In this document: piece by piece, positions 1 to 13,544 of the stretch
How the letters are laid out: each line of letters opens with the position of its first letter
How positions within the stretch are numbered: the first letter of the stretch is position 1
Assembly: GCA_009760855.2 (NCBI GenBank)
Contig: WPIO01000047.1
Coordinates: forward strand, 3,052,001-3,116,000
Reading direction: 5' to 3'
Origin: Cristatella mucedo
Lineage: Eukaryota > Bryozoa > Phylactolaemata > Cristatellidae
DNA: 64,000 nucleotides
Notes under the pieces: model-generated
What the model saw: the letters and a program-made list of their open reading frames with translations, nothing else
Told to the model about the DNA's origin: nothing
Database searches by the model: none
Made by a program: the position numbers and the translations under genes

Positions 1-1017
1 TTTGGTAGCTTCTTAATAACGCCATCAGCTTAGAGTTAGACTCAGAGATAAAATAAAAACGGGGGCTGCTGTAGCTGACGCAAAGCTAGAAATTGAGCCA
101 GAGCAAGGGAAGCAGAGGTCAAAAGTTTCGATGCGGATGTAGACTTGGTGAAGGAAACCCTGATCGTATGTCTATCTTTCTGAGAAAAGCCGGAGGCATG
201 ACGTAGTAGCAAAGCAAAAAGGCTGAAAGTTTAGGATCTTACGCTCGTTTGGTTAAATAAGATTGCAGCGATGCATTGTGCGTCTGCGAGTTATTGTAGA
301 GGCTGGACTTGACCTTGGCTGTGATATATAGTTTTACCTGCAACATGATGCCGACTTTTGTTAGTTAAATAGGATTAAATTTACTTCTCTCGTATAATAC
401 TACCCAACTGCTCCACTGAAAGACGCTAGTCATGGCCTGGGCTTACATGGAAATAAGGAACTCTCGCTTCTCAATACCCATGTTGCGAGTTAGGCTACTA
501 CAGCACATGATGTTTGATGGCCTGCTTAAAGCGAGTGAAGCTCACCAAAGTTTATATGATGCTATTTAAATGAAGCCGCCAAACCCACTTGTCTTTAAAT
601 GAGCGAGACAGCTTCAAACAGCAGCCGAAAATATGCGGGATGGCTTGGCTACTCCGTTTTGCGTAGAATTAAAATTCCTTAGTAGTAAGTTTTAGGAGCG
701 CTTATTTTTTTATATAAAGTATGTTGCTTTAGAGCTGATTCATTAGTAACAGTCTGGTGTCCATCTTACATGTTTACAGCTCGTGCTAGTCCAGCTAATT
801 TAAGTCACTAAACTATTACAGTAAAATTTGAAGAAAAGTGTTAATGGTTGAACTTTTTCTAAGCTCCCACAGATGTGCTAGCTATATTTTAACATCTACG
901 TTCTCAATCGGCTATGCTTTTGCCTAAATCATGGATTGCAGAGAAAGCTGCAGATACGATGAGCGAATGCTATTAGCATCACGTCTAAGTATTCTTTAAA
1001 TGGCGTGCTCAAGTTAC
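1..1017. other. Intron or 3' flank of the semaphorin gene; no exon recognised
   Basis: No further PSI, Ig or transmembrane exon of the semaphorin was recognised here on the minus strand, and no repeat of the LINE families seen elsewhere. The frame open from the PSI exon runs past its donor without family similarity. Confidence 0.4.
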
Positions 1018-1321
1018 CCGTATGATACCGCAACGCAGAGCTGCTGCTCAGTACTCCATGCACAGAATGGGTCTCGGAAAGCGACGCACGATTCGCATGT
1101 GCTGACAGCGCCACAGTTTTCGACGGGCAGACTGTATATAGCATCGAATGTGTTCACCACGAGCATCTTTTTGATAGTAGATGATATGCTAGTGTCTCGA
1201 ATCAGTTGAAGTTCAGCCACACCGGACGTGTCGCTGCTAGACACCCTCCGTCTCTCAATAATTTGAAATTTAACAAGATCTAGACGGCCCACATTTAAGA
1301 CTTTCAGGACGTGTCCATCAT
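1018..1321 (-). CDS. Semaphorin exon: last sema blade and PSI domain start
   Basis: The acceptor TTTCTTTCGTAG gives 2 bases, 100 codons and 2 bases. It begins DDGHVLKVLNVGRLDLVKFQ, passes through a segment IKKMLVVNTFDAIYSLPVE, and ends in PSI with ENCGAVSTCESC then RDPFCAW. This is the classic end of a sema domain and the plexin-semaphorin-integrin cysteine knot. The proposed donor is ACGG|GTAACT at 1017; an earlier GCG|GTATCA is possible. The rest of PSI and any Ig, transmembrane or basic tail must lie in exons left of position 1. Confidence 0.92.
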
Positions 1322-3904
1322 CTACGAAAGAAATTACGCTGAATATTAAAACAAACTCTATTGTAACATCTAGAGGTCACGAGAATTGAACCTATAGACG
1401 CCGCGCTAAGTATTAAATAGTTTAAGGATAAGTGTCCGGTAGATTACGGTATTAGCCCGGGCCGCCATAGTCTTTTTTAAGTGAACTTCTTGAGAACGCT
1501 TTATCAGAATCGCTCAAAATTGCTGGGTTCATTGTATATGTAACGTAATTTTGCATTCAAAACTGTTTCGAGCTGTATATAACTGATTTGTCGTGAATTA
1601 GAAGTGAACTAAAGTGGATTGCTGTTGATTGTGGTGCAGGACTTTTTCGTTGAAGCAATCGCATTAAGCTTTCTCTCATGCCGGATTTGCCATGCAATAG
1701 TAGAATTTTGGAAGTCTGTGAAGATCATCGCAAAATAAACCGACCTTCTCTGCACTTGCTATAGTTTGCCCATGCTTCTAGAAAATCACCTTCGGCCAAG
1801 CCTGAGACCGAACTATGCCAATGACTGAAAATAATGTGCGGATGCTGAAAGGCTAGAAATATACTCGTAATAACTGAGGAACTCTTGACATTCCTTGCCG
1901 TCTATAGAAACCTAAAGGAGCATCGCGAGGCAATGTATCATATTTCTAAGAGACAAAAGTACTGCTCAAAATCTGCATGACTCTAATTTTAAAGACTAAC
2001 ATTTTTATGTTTTCAAATTTATCATTCACAATTAATGGAGTAAATTTCAAAATTTTGATTTTTAATACCTTATATATGTTTTTTTAATTACAATGCCGCT
2101 TAAAGAGACGCTTTTGCGTCAGTACAGCCTTTGCTGTATATTTTATTTAAAGTCATGTTGCTGAATTGAATTTAACAGAACTATGTTATAATGGTAAACT
2201 AATAAACTATATAGAACTAGCTGAAAAGTGCAATGTCGTTGCCAGCAAAAAAGGGGTAGCAAAAAGTCACAATTGAATTCCATCTTAATTTTTCCTTGTC
2301 TTCTATATTGCGAAAGCAAGTTAAGTATAGATGGACAAGAAGCATCATAATTCAGTGGTGGCATTTCTTTGGAGGATGAGAAAGTGTGAACTCAGAACTC
2401 ATTTTAAGGGGAGAAATAAAGTGTATCAGCTGTCTGTAGTGATTTTCATATCAGTCTACTTTATATTATTCTCATCTTTTGAAAACAGGCTGAAGCTCAG
2501 ACAACCCTAAGAAGATAACTTCATTTGAATAAACTGGTTTCCGAACGCAAGCGATAACGGGACCAACCATTTTATCACTCACAAAGCTGAGTACCTACCC
2601 TACTCATTTTAGGTACTAAAGAGCAATAATAATGCCCGATAATGACACAATAAGAAGTAGCAGTAGTTTTCCATCCAAACTGTAGTAATACCAAAGCTAG
2701 TAGTGTACGTAAACTCCGCGAATACCAGTAAGAGTTTAAGCTCAGCTTCACTGTGTAAGTTTCAAGAAAACGAAGTAAGCTCTCTTATTAAGATCTCCAT
2801 CAGCTTCATATTTTCTGATTATGGCTCGCAATTTCATCCAATTGAGTTGAATAACCTTTTCGAATGATTCAAATAACTTTTATTATCCTGTTTATTATCC
2901 TTATCCTATGATCTTTAATTTTATCAGATAATTTGAAAACAATATTCTTTGCCTAAAAATTGGTTGTGTGATTAAATAAAGCTTTCAAATGAAGCACTTG
3001 TTGTAAGGTAACTCATAATGAAAAACTGCAGTCACTGACGATAAAAATAAGTCAGTGGCAACCCATCTAAATGAGTTCCAATTTAAATTTAATTTTCCTA
3101 TGTTCAATACGTATAATTGAAATAGATACTTCTTGCGATAGCAATTAACTGTTATGAACAGGATTTATCGTAATAAAATCCTATTATACTTATTATGCAT
3201 CTTCATCTGTGAATTACCAATCACACGAAGTCAAAGTGGGTAATAAGTTATAGGACACTAGAAGCATAAGCTTCTATCCTAATACTTTGAGCAAGTCCTT
3301 TAACATTTAACGCGATTGGTTGCTCACATTTACGTGGAGTGCTAATTGCAGCTCTTTAAGTCTTTTTATAGAGCTATAGACTTTAATATAAATGCGATTT
3401 TACACGTTTTAATACTGCGGCGAAATCAGAACGGAATATTCATTATAAATCGGACACTGGCAAAGAAATCTTTGTAAAATTAACGCTTGGCATGTCGCAG
3501 ACAATCCGGGAGGATTTTCATAGATTATGTGGAAAAGCTTCGGTTTAATTGTTTATGGATTTTCAGCCATTCACTCAAAAAGCAACCGAAAGCCTCTTCA
3601 GAAATAATTTCGTGTGATGCCTTTTAATATAATTTCTCTTGCTGGCCGTGCTGAGACAGTTCGTAAGAGAACTGTGCACCGTTTCTTAGATAGATCAATT
3701 TATTTCCACTTCTTCTGTAATGACTGATTGTTAGGAATGGCTCCTGGTTAGCAACTGCTCGTGGCTAGGAATGGCGTGATGTGAAAACGACGAGAATTCT
3801 GTTTTTAATTCTTGCCATTTAAGTTCATTGCCATTTTGCCGCTAATGACTTCCATGGTACTCAGATCAAACATTTTGACAAGCCTAGCACGAGCGTGGTA
3901 ATAC
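1322..3904. other. Semaphorin intron, AT-rich, nothing recognised
   Basis: Unique-looking AT-rich sequence between two well supported exons. No coding similarity and no LINE fragment was recognised. Confidence 0.5.
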
Positions 3905-4097
3905 CTGTTCCGATAAATAGTACGTCATAGTAATATCCATCGAGGGCTCTTACTTGCCAGTCAACATCTATAGCGCTCAGGAAGTACCTGAAAGGACATC
4001 TGCAGTGACGCACAGGTGGAAGTGTGGCATTGAAGTAGTTCAATGCCACAGTAAACTTCTCCGGATCAGACGGAGCGCAAACTTTTTTCCTTTCACA
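3905..4097 (-). CDS. Semaphorin exon: C-terminal sema domain with YDVLFIGT
   Basis: The acceptor AGCCTTACAG is followed directly by a cysteine codon (CERKKVCAPSD), 64 codons and one base, with donor ACAG|GTATTA. The cysteine follows the proline-rich end of the previous exon exactly as PRPGxC does in the family. LSAIDVDWQVRALDGYYYDV and then LFIGT match the RLTxIAVDxxVxALDGxxYDVLFIGT block. The last base plus the first two of the next exon make the aspartate of GTDDG. Confidence 0.93.
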
Positions 4098-5640
4098 CTG
4101 TAAGGCTAACTTATAGTATTTGAGAATGAGAAAAGCAACTAAGTCTGAGCAATAATTTTATCAGGGCTGAGAGAGTTTTAAGCATGCTGCTGCAATGGCA
4201 TATAACTAGTTTTATTTTGCTTGCTGGCAAAGTTCGAATTGGGGTTCGCATTTCTTCTCCATACATTTAGTCTATTATTCTGCCAGATTTGCAAAAATAA
4301 TTCTCAGTACCTTGTATTATTATTATTAGGAATTTTAGACTTCTAAATATTGCTGGAGTTGGTGAGTTGGTGTGGTGGAGAGTGGTAAGAAATAAAGAAA
4401 CTTTCACATGAATAAAATAGTCATTAAAAACTTCATTAATTTACATGGCTATAATCGAGTGTTACAATTCTTACTGGGTCAAGCCTGTAAGTGGCAATGC
4501 AATTCATAATTCATTTACACTTCGATTATCTCTGACGGTGAAGGCACGATTGTATCCGGTATGGTTGTGTTTAAAAACTCACTGCTTACGAGTCACTCAA
4601 CAAAGAAGTCGGAGACCCTCGACTTTGCTACGACGTAAGTCGAGAGGAAATCTTGTAGACCTACCAATATTTCAGTGGCCTTATTCATCAGCATGTAAAG
4701 TCCTGAGAGCAGAATATACTTCTTAGTTACATAACTAACTTTAACAAATTTAAACACTGGTGTGCTTGTTTTTTAGTAGGATCACTTGGATCCACCGTTA
4801 CATATTAGCAAATTGTAGCAATATCCATGGTCTTCTGCTTATGCACTCTCCAAATACAAGGCTTGCTGTAAGGTTGCTTTCTCAATCAGTTACACTTCCA
4901 AACCTCTTTCTTGCTCTTCCAAGCTCCGTCTCTATCTTTTTCTCTCACCACATCTCTTTCTCTCCCTCTTTCTCCCTATCTCTTTATCTCTGTCTCTCTA
5001 ACTATTGCTCTCCCTCTTGCCAATTGCCTCCTTTGTTGACAATTCGTATAGGCATTTATGCTGCTGTAAAAAGATGCACTCTATTTGACAAACGATTATA
5101 TGGCCTTCTTCAGCGAAAGTAATTGCACACAAGCTGCATATGCAGTTTTTTGGCCCATAAAACACAAGAACTATGCGAATCAAACTACAATTAGAATTTT
5201 CAGAGTTTTATGAATACATTTTTAAAGAAATCAAACCAGACATATGATTCAAACTTCAAAGTTGGAAACCAAGCTACTATGTTTTCTGAAGAAAAAACAG
5301 TCTTTGAAATTGTTTAAAGCTGTTCCGCGAGTTTTCTCAAAAACTAGAGACGAAAATCTATGGTGATTCACAGCATATTGTGATAAGTGAAAAGTAACAA
5401 GTAAAAATTGGATGATAAGTAGTTCAACTTAGCAGAAATGACTTTGATCACTGAACACGCTAGGCCCCAAAACGATCTTTCAACATGCTCTTTATCAGAA
5501 ACATTTTAAAGTCTCAATACGGATTGACGGCTTTTTTGCAGCATTGCAAATTCGCAATGTGTTTGCCGTGTGACTGGCCCTACAGCTTCACGTGCATACA
5601 AATTCACGATTAAAATAATTAACTAGTCCTAGGTACGTGA
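4098..5640. other. Semaphorin intron with pyrimidine tract
   Basis: Intron sequence without recognisable genes. Positions about 4905-5025 form a polypyrimidine tract of ctct and tctctt units on the plus strand. The open frame of 120 codons across it is low-complexity and not a credible protein. Confidence 0.5.
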
Positions 5641-5759
5641 TCAACAAAGACAGGTAGCTTCAAATTTAATGGGAGATGAGAGGGTTAATGGACAGCTATG
5701 TTCGCCATGTTCAACACGTCCCGCATGTTTAGCATCATCATACTGCCAACCAAAAATAT

Positions 5760-7075
5760 CCTTTGGAAACCTTAATTGCTTGCAAAATTGCTGGACATTG
5801 CAAACCAAGTTCGTGCGGACAGTCCTTCATTGCCGGTGGGCAAATCTAGAAGGCGACACGTATCACCCATTCAAATTACGTCTGAAATATGGGATGCCTC
5901 AGGGCTCTGTGCTAGGTCCAGTTTATTTCATGGCTTGTACTCTCTTTCTCTTTTGCCGATGTAATTTTCAAGGTAGATATAGGCTTTGACTACTATGCGA
6001 ATGACAGTTGTACCTTTTCTTTGATCCCTTCCGGCCTTTGACCACGTCGAACTCTCTCAACTCACTTGCTGAATGTATTGAAGACATCCAGGCATAAAGG
6101 GCGGCAAATTTTCTTAAATTAAAGGATCATAAAATTAAGCTTACCAGCTATGGGCGAGCCTAGTGTTATTCAGAAATTTAAAAGGCTAACCCTCAAAATC
6201 GGCTCTGCCAGTATATCTCCTGTTGAATCTGCACGAAATATAGGTGCCATGTTCCAAAGTGACCTTTCTTGCCTACGTTCAGCTACATAACATTGCTAAA
6301 ATTCGGGCTTGTTTAGATAGGGATACGACATCTAAGTTTGTCCATGCATTTGCGACATACCGTCTTTACTTCTGTGGCGTACTAATTGCTGGCCTACCGG
6401 AATGTGCAATCAGGCACTTAAAGCTGGTGCAAATCTCTGCAGCTAGGCTATTCTGTCGTGAGCGTCGCAGTTGCCACAGCATGTCACTTCTCGACGACCT
6501 GCATTGGCTACCAGCTAAGCAACGCATCAACTTCCAAGTTTCTTGCTCACTTTTAGGTCCATCCATTCTTCGGCTCTAGACTCTGAGGTCTACTTCCCTA
6601 CCTACCAGGCCAAGTATCGTACCATCCACTTTTCGGTGTCTAACTGTTTACCTATATCTCGTACAACCACAAATTCTGTGGAGACCGCGCATTTAGTTCG
6701 TATGCTCCCCAAGCCTGGAACTCCCTCCCGACCTGCATCAGAACATCCCCTGACCTGACCACATTCAAAAGGAACTTAAAAAGGAACTTTAAAAGGAACT
6801 AAACACATCTATTTAGGACAGCATTTAGTGGGTCCCTGTGATTCGTCCTTCACGCGCTTATGCGTGCTGACACTGTGCATGCTGCCACTAACCACATTTG
6901 CATGCTGACCCTGTGCATGTCACCCCTAACCATGTTATTCATTTTGTTTGTGTATCAAGCACGATAATTCTCGCTATTCGATCGCGTTTCCTTAGCAGAA
7001 AACGCAAAGCGTCTAGAAAGAGATTGGGTTCTCTGAGGGTGCTTTTTCAAGTGTATAATAATTAATATTGTTCTT
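5760..7075 (+). mobile_element. Family A LINE, 5'-truncated RT fragment with 3' end
   Basis: Degenerate reverse transcriptase with MPQGSVLGP near 5890-5925, an LDFCNSLL-like block near 6360, and the HWLPAKQRI block near 6500. A roughly 250-bp 3' untranslated end (tttaggacagcatttagtgg near 6813) follows. It finishes in a decayed copy of the terminal hairpin (kcgtctagaaagagatt region, near 7010) and an AT-rich tail. Several frameshifts and stops make it dead. It sits in a semaphorin intron in the antisense orientation to the gene. Confidence 0.85.
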
Positions 7076-7079
7076 ATTA

Positions 7080-9625
7080 CCCTCTTAGAATTTGGAATAG
7101 TGCCTTTTAGAGGAATTTCTCAGGCTGCATATCGTATTATATTACCACCACTTGGCATAAACAGTAGAATTTTTTAAACGTAATTCATTGAATTTTCGGC
7201 TCTACCTGTATAGCAAGCAGAATTAGTCGTTCAAATAAAATGCAATCAGAATACTTCAACTTTCGCAATTTTCATCATTAAAAACTAGTTATGACTGCAT
7301 TATTACAGAAATTCAAAATGTATATGTAGCTGATTCTGCCAATACTTATATTTTATTCATGAGTTCAACACCTTAAGCATTTTCTAGTTCTTTCTTCTTG
7401 ATAGAACTAAGTCGCAACTAATATAACAATTAGGATTAAGCGCAACATGGCTGTCATTAAAATCCAGAGAACAGATAGAAAGTGAGGCCAGACAGTCAAG
7501 CTCCGCACTCTATGCTTTTGTAGCCAAAATAGTCGCAGTTTGACTTGCACTCCCTTCCAAGATCAAACATTCGAGCAGCATAAACTAGCCACAAACGCTT
7601 ACATGCAAATTTCTCCTGCTAAGTGTGCTTAGAGAACTGTCTGAAATGGATAGCGAAAGATAAAAGTTTAACGTGGTGCAAAGCAGTGCAACCGTCAGCA
7701 AAATAGCTGAATTTATTTAGAGTTCTTACATCTGACATAGTTAGATGACGGCTTGATTACCAGTGATGCAATTCGATATAACTTTTTATAGCCATTGGAT
7801 ATCGCTTGGACAGTTCAGTATTTTAGCAATCTGGCAGATGGCCAAACAGTGTGGATGGAATAACCTTGTCTTTTCTGTTACTGCTTACTTTTAAAAGATT
7901 GTTTAGTTGCTGTAAGTGGTTTGATTTCCATGTCGCCTTTGAGCAAGCAAAAACTTTACGTCGCTGTAAGTTACTACTATTTGCATTGCTACATTGGTGT
8001 AATTCCAAGCCAGAAAACCGGCAAGCTTCACAGATAATAAATTCGTGTACCTGACGCTTTAACACAGCCTGTAGCCACAATTTGCGGCCAAAGTAATTTG
8101 ATCTGTCTGAGAGAGAGTGCAGAAAGTTTCTTTTGGCAGATAGCTACTGCATACCTGTCCCACTAGTCACTGTAGCTATGAAAACTTGGAAATGATACCA
8201 TGCGTACAAGAACCTGAGTCGTAAATAAAAGCTCTGCGCCAATGATTAGAGAAAATATTTGGTTATTTAAAGCAAATAGTATATTGAGAACAAAATCCGC
8301 CCGTTTTTGTGTATCCATCAGTATGTCGGTAAAGCTTTTCCCTAATAAATACTTGAATCAATTTAGGGGAACACCAACTTCAAAATGTTAAATTTTTAAA
8401 TAATGTCAAAGTAGAAGGCGAAGTTTGTGTGTGGAAGGGAAATTTTAGCTTCTAATTTTTAGAAAGGCTCCAGTCAAAGCAGGATTAAAAAGTTTATTAA
8501 GTTTGAATGCTCTTCAATAAAAAGTTTTGTGACCTGGACAACAGCTACTCGCTTGGAGGAGATGCAATAGAGAATTTGCTATTTATTTTTCAGAGTTGGC
8601 TGATGAGTACGATAATAAGAGCAATGTCCGAGCGAATGAACGCCTCCTATATTTTTCTTGTTAATCTACTCATCCATAGCTGCGGTCATGCACACCTGCT
8701 TCCGCTGCCGCTCCTAATCTCCTGCGGCTCTTAAATAGAACCCGCCCCTGCGGATTTATCGAAAACTAAGCTACCCCAGAGACGAGCGCCGCAGAACGAT
8801 ACTGTTACGCCCCGTCTTTTAAAGTGTGAGATTCCACGTCATGCAAACTACGTGCCAGGAGTGCCAGGCTTACAGATTGCATGAAATTGAACACAATCGA
8901 TTGCTTACTGCCTTCAGCTGTCTTTTTTCGACCTTGGCGCCGTTGTCCTTGCGTGTCTGACCTTGCTTTGCCAGGTGACTTACCGCGAGTGTGCACGCTT
9001 CTTGTCGTTCTGGGCTCATCACTATTTCAGGTCCAATGCATTTTTCTACCTGGCTTACCCTAGGAATCATCCGTAAAACACGCCAAGGGACAGGTGGGGG
9101 CTGCCAGTGCCAAACTAAGAGACATGCATTTCCCCTGGTTACTAAACCGCAACGCGCAGTCTCCCATCTGAGTTACTGGAAGTATCGCCTACAATTCCTA
9201 TGTTATCAGTTGAAGTGCCGTCAAATACTCTAAATTAGCAGCAAAGAAGACCAGTCGCCCCTCGATTAAAGCTTGTAACTTTTGACTCTGGAATGCATGC
9301 TTTTTGTGCAATAACTGCTAGTCTTTTGCAGCTTGCTACTTGATGGTGCTAATGACATTTATGCTGTGACTACAAACGCAGCTGAAGTAAAAGAAGTGTT
9401 GGCTATTCTCAATGCCTCCTTAGAAGGTTACTCCTTTTAATACTTTTTACCCTTTAAGATAGCTGAAACATGCTGTGAAGTAGCTGTGGTTGCCTATACT
9501 TCTTACAAGTTCACAAAGACCTTGCTCTTGATAATTATTTTATCCTATCAACCCCTATTTTCACCCATTTTGGCACGTCTGACTGTCTCTAGATTAAATT
9601 TTTCACTGAAAGAGTGTAGCTCGAA
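7080..9625. other. Semaphorin intron, nothing recognised
   Basis: No LINE, exon or RNA gene was recognised. Short open frames (for example on both strands near 8800-9200) lack family features. Confidence 0.4.
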
Positions 9626-9629
9626 GTCA

Positions 9630-10475
9630 GGTCAGCTCGAAATCTAGGTGTCATGTTCCAAAGTGACCTCTCGCTAGACGACAACATCAGCTCCACAGTC
9701 AAATCTGCCTACTTTCAGCTATACGATATTGATAAAATTCGGGCTTGTTTAGATAAGGATACCACGTCTAAGTTGGTCCATGCATTTGTGACAACCTAAC
9801 TCGACTTCTGTAACTCGCTGCTTGCTGGCCTACTGGTATGCCCGATCAGGCGATTACATCTGGAGCAAAACTCTGCAGCTAGGCTTTTCTATCGTGAGCT
9901 TCACAGTTACCACATCACACCACTTCTCGCCGATCTGCACTGGCTACCAGTCAAGCAACGGATCGACTTTAAAGTTTTGTCGCTCACTTTAGGTAACTTC
10001 ATTCTTTGGCTCCAGCATATCTTTCAGATCTACTCCCCCACCAGGCCAAGCATCGTACCACCCGCTTTTCGGAATCCAACAGTATACCAATACCTCGTAC
10101 AAACCTCAAATCCTTTGGAGAACGTGCATTCAGTTTGTATGCTCCCAAAGCGTGGAACTCCCTCCCGACCTGCGTCAGAACATCCCCTGACTTGACCGCA
10201 TTTAAAAAGAAATTGTAGCACCTCTTTAGGACAGCATTTAGTGGGTCCCTGTGATTCGTCCTTGATGTGCATATACGTGCTAACACTGTATGCTGCCACT
10301 AACCACATTTGCATGCTGACCCTGTGAATGTCACCCTTAACCACGTTGTTCATGTTGTTTATCAAGCATGACATTACTCAAAATTCAATCGCGTTCCCTT
10401 CGCAGCAAACGTAAAGTGCCTAGGAAGACATTGAGTTCTTTGAGGGAGTTTTATCAAGTGCATTATTATTATTAT
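9630..10475 (+). mobile_element. Family A LINE, C-terminal RT fragment and 3' tail
   Basis: Starts at the [17 protein letters not shown] equivalent and runs through the HWLPVKQRI block and the WNSLPTCVRTSPDL block. The complete 3' untranslated region follows, with a hairpin at about 10410-10455 and (att)n to 10475. There is a stop in the RT (taactcgacttc near 9796) and one base deleted near 9990. Confidence 0.88.
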
Positions 10476-10871
10476 TTAAGGTAATCGCAAGGCTGAAGGT
10501 TATGTGCAGCTGTTCGTTGCTCTTTTCTATTTAACCCGGCTGTAGGATGCAGGATTTTCTTCAACTATCTATCCTCACCCAAAGTTTAAAAAACGTGGGA
10601 TCAGCTGGAAAGGCAAGCACTTTTATCAGATTAGGCTAGACTTTGAATTTAATGAAACAATGGTGACTCTTTTCACAGGGGCGTCGTTAAGAATGGAATT
10701 GCAGTTCAGTCGCAAATCTGGAATATTTACCCATTTCTGAAATTTCCTAAATACTGATTTGGTTACGTCTGCAGAGTGAATACGTGTTAATTTTGGTTAA
10801 ATGCCAGTTTTCTTAGATTAAATTCAAACCAAGTGAAAAAACCTCTCCAGTTTACAATTTTATAAGCCGAA

Positions 10872-10960
10872 TCGTTGGTTGACAGGGAGCTAATGCAGGT
10901 CGGCGAGAAGTGGTACACGCGGGAATTTGATTTTCGCTACAGACAAGCTTTGCTGCAGAA
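10872..10960 (-). mobile_element. Short family A LINE fragment, antisense
   Basis: The plus-strand run gcaggtcggcgagaagtgg (near 10904) and acagacaagc...ctgcagaa (near 10940) is the reverse complement of the [10 protein letters not shown] to RLVC region of family A, as seen at 39080-39150. No hairpin tail lies next to it. Confidence 0.7.
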
Positions 10961-11162
10961 ATATTTACAATTTTTAAGCACTTGCTTCCACTGGCCGGAA
11001 GACTGCCGAGTTATCAGGGATGATAGGCTGGCAGGCTGGCTAAAAGAAGGTTACAGTACTGATGTATCCACAAGGAGTTTCTTATCCGATCAAGTTTCCT
11101 TACACGGGGCTGGTCATTTGAAGTTGAAGGATTGTGCTACCCATCTAATATAAACTCTGAGC

Positions 11163-12475
11163 GTCAATATAATGATGTATCTCAGTTTGTAACTCCGCAA
11201 AGCCACACAGACGCTGTGGGTGCTATGCAGGAGAGCTTTGTGTAGCACACTCACAGCCTAAGCGGCTTTCGGTATGCATTTGGTAGCAAATAGACTTCAT
11301 CTCACGCAACAAATAGAAAGTGAGAAACATAGCTGAGTCAGAGGAGCAGTTGAGGTAGTGATAAGCATGGAAGTAGCAGAGGATGGCTGGAAACGATGTT
11401 ACATAGTTAGCAGCAGGAGAGGGGAGCAGTCGTCGATGGTTAAGAATTATGGAAATAAGACATACAGTCTAAGACCCGCGGAGCAAAAGCTTCTGTCGCC
11501 AATGATTTTCAACCGAAGGAATGGAACAGCTGATTTACTGCCCATACAGAACCTGAGGGCACAAAGAGGCAAAAACTGGTGCAGCAGTTCAGCCAGTATG
11601 AAGGAGTCAATCCGTGGAGGGCAATGTGGGTCAGCGTAAGACTTTGCTCTGTATCCATTGATCGGCCGGCAGTCATTCTAGCACTGTCAGCAAAGGAGAA
11701 ACACGGTCAAACCTCTGGAACTAGTAAGCTAGTCTTGCAGTCACATTTGTTGCCAATTTTAATATCCTAGTGGCGTTTTCCGGAAGACCAGCCAAAAGGG
11801 GATTAGAACAATCTAGCTGAGACAGAACTATGGAGCTAATTACAACAGTTTCAAGCCACCATGGAAGACAGTATCTAACAATAGATAAGGGTCGGACATT
11901 ACGGCTAACTTGAAAACAGTCTTCTTAGCTGAGATTTCAAAATTTAGGCAGCTGTCGAAGACTAAATTTTGAGCACAGGGGTGGTCTCTCAACAGCATCA
12001 CCTATTAAAAGAACGGAACCATATAGTCAAGCCAAATGCCTCGGGTTTCCTATGAACAGCAATTAAATTCTATCGTCGTTTAGTGCAAGATGTTTGCCGA
12101 CATCCAGGATTGAATGTCGGCAAAGGAAGCATCCCGTTTATCAGTCACCTCAGCAGATTCCGACGGTTCAAATGACAAACACAGCTGATTATCGTCAGAA
12201 TGAAAGTGAGATCCTATTCCATGGGCTGAATAAATTTCCCCAGGGTTGATTATAAATAGAGAAAAGAAAAGTACCGAGGATGGATATTTGAGCGACTCCA
12301 CCGGCGACTGGTCTGGTGGACAAGAAACGACCACACAAGACATGAATTGAACACGGTCGGGCAAGTACGATTTAAAAACACAAGTGGCTCGTCCGACAGA
12401 CCTACGTTGTTTTCAGTCGTTCAAGTAGGATATCAGGGTTAATGGTGTCAAATGTTGTCCTATCCTATTGCTGCG
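11163..12475 (-). mobile_element. Family B LINE, degenerate RT with 3' end
   Basis: The plus strand shows the reversed family B 3' end: an aatataatg start, then the cacagcctaagcggctttcgg block near 11250. Upstream come antisense RT blocks: a degraded LxLKDDK region near 12070-12110, HSDDNQLCLSFEPSESA near 12150-12210, and SVLFFS near 12270. It is broken by several frameshifts. It reads in the same strand as the semaphorin, inside the intron preceding the 4097-3905 exon. Confidence 0.82.
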
Positions 12476-12996
12476 CTGTCCTGCAAGCTATTGCTCAGTG
12501 AATTCTTTGGTGCCGATCAAATGCAGCAAAAAGCAAGCGTTCATGCAGCCTCTTAAGCGTACGGTCTAGTCCAGCAGTAATCTCATCCTAATTTCCCGAT
12601 AGAGCTGTTGAAGTGAGTCAAATTGCACGAACCGGCGGGCGTGCAGGCACGGGAGCTTACCAATGTGATGTCAGAATGAGTAGTGGCTGACCTGTCATCG
12701 GCGATGCCTTCTGGGCCAGCAGCGATTGGGGATAATACACTGACCTCTGGTCGCTCCGACACTAGAAGCGAAGAACTGCATACAGTCGAAGTTTGCATTT
12801 GATCTAGGTTATTATTATCATATGACTTCACTTTTCTTAATGGGCCCAGCCAGCGCAATCCGCAGATATGCAGGAATATGCGAGAGCAGCCGAAAGTGCA
12901 GCTATAGCATTTAAGTGGCCTCCACTGAAAATGATCGGAGCCTGCTGAGTCGAGCACGAGTCATGAGCTCAAAGATGCTATCGCTTGCCTCCTCAC
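12476..12996. other. Semaphorin intron next to the GSAICAY exon
   Basis: A minus-strand open frame of 124 codons (12583-12957) follows the exon but has no semaphorin or LINE motif and is read here as intron. The leftmost part may still be degraded family B. Confidence 0.4.
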
Positions 12997-13186
12997 ATTC
13001 GCCGGATGCTTGCTAGGAGGATTGGCTCGGTTGTCGTAGCTCGTCTTCATCCAAGTCCAGTGCTTCTCTATAGTATTAAGCCCCAACTCCGAATCTGCCG
13101 GCGAAAGTCCGTAGATGGGACCACGAAAAGGAACTTCTAGCGCCTCCTTCTTGTAAGCACAAATGGCCGACCCCAATATACTGTTT
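12997..13186 (-). CDS. Semaphorin exon: GSAICAY and FRGP motifs
   Basis: The acceptor CTGTTGCAG is followed by one completing base, 63 codons, and the donor AAT|GTGAGG at phase 0. The start NSILGSAICAYKKEALEVPF and the next block RGPIYG match the family signature NSIPGSAVCAYxxxDIxxxFxGPF. Downstream, KHWTWMK sits where the YxW block normally lies, and the exon ends NPPSKHPAN, equivalent to the VPxPRPG stretch before a conserved cysteine. Confidence 0.92.
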
Positions 13187-13544
13187 CTGCAACAGAAGTT
13201 AAAGTCTCAGCTAGAATCCAACAAGCAGTGATTTAGTTGCATGCCCAATCTAGAGGCACATAAACAACGTCTTATTATTAAAATGCTTAGCATAAAACAG
13301 AAATTCTACTCGTAGACAACCCAACATGTGGCTGTAGACTTGCTCTTCTTATATGCTATGCCGATGTGCGACAGTTTTTGAATTTGTGTCATCTTTGACA
13401 GCTACTTACAATTTGAAAGCTTCTTTAAGGAGACTACTTCAAAAAAAGCAATCACTTTAGATTCGAATTCAAAATTCGGGACTCTATTTAGTGGAGGGAT
13501 TTCAGAATTCTAACTGGCTTACATTCTATCTCTGCAAGATTATC

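Noticed and set aside
4760-5122. 120-codon plus frame with a hydrophobic start
   Set aside because: It overlaps a polypyrimidine tract and is low-complexity leucine and serine. There are no splice or family signals.
12583-12957. 124-codon minus frame directly after the GSAICAY exon
   Set aside because: It lies beyond the phase-consistent donor at 12996 and has no semaphorin text, so it is read as intron.
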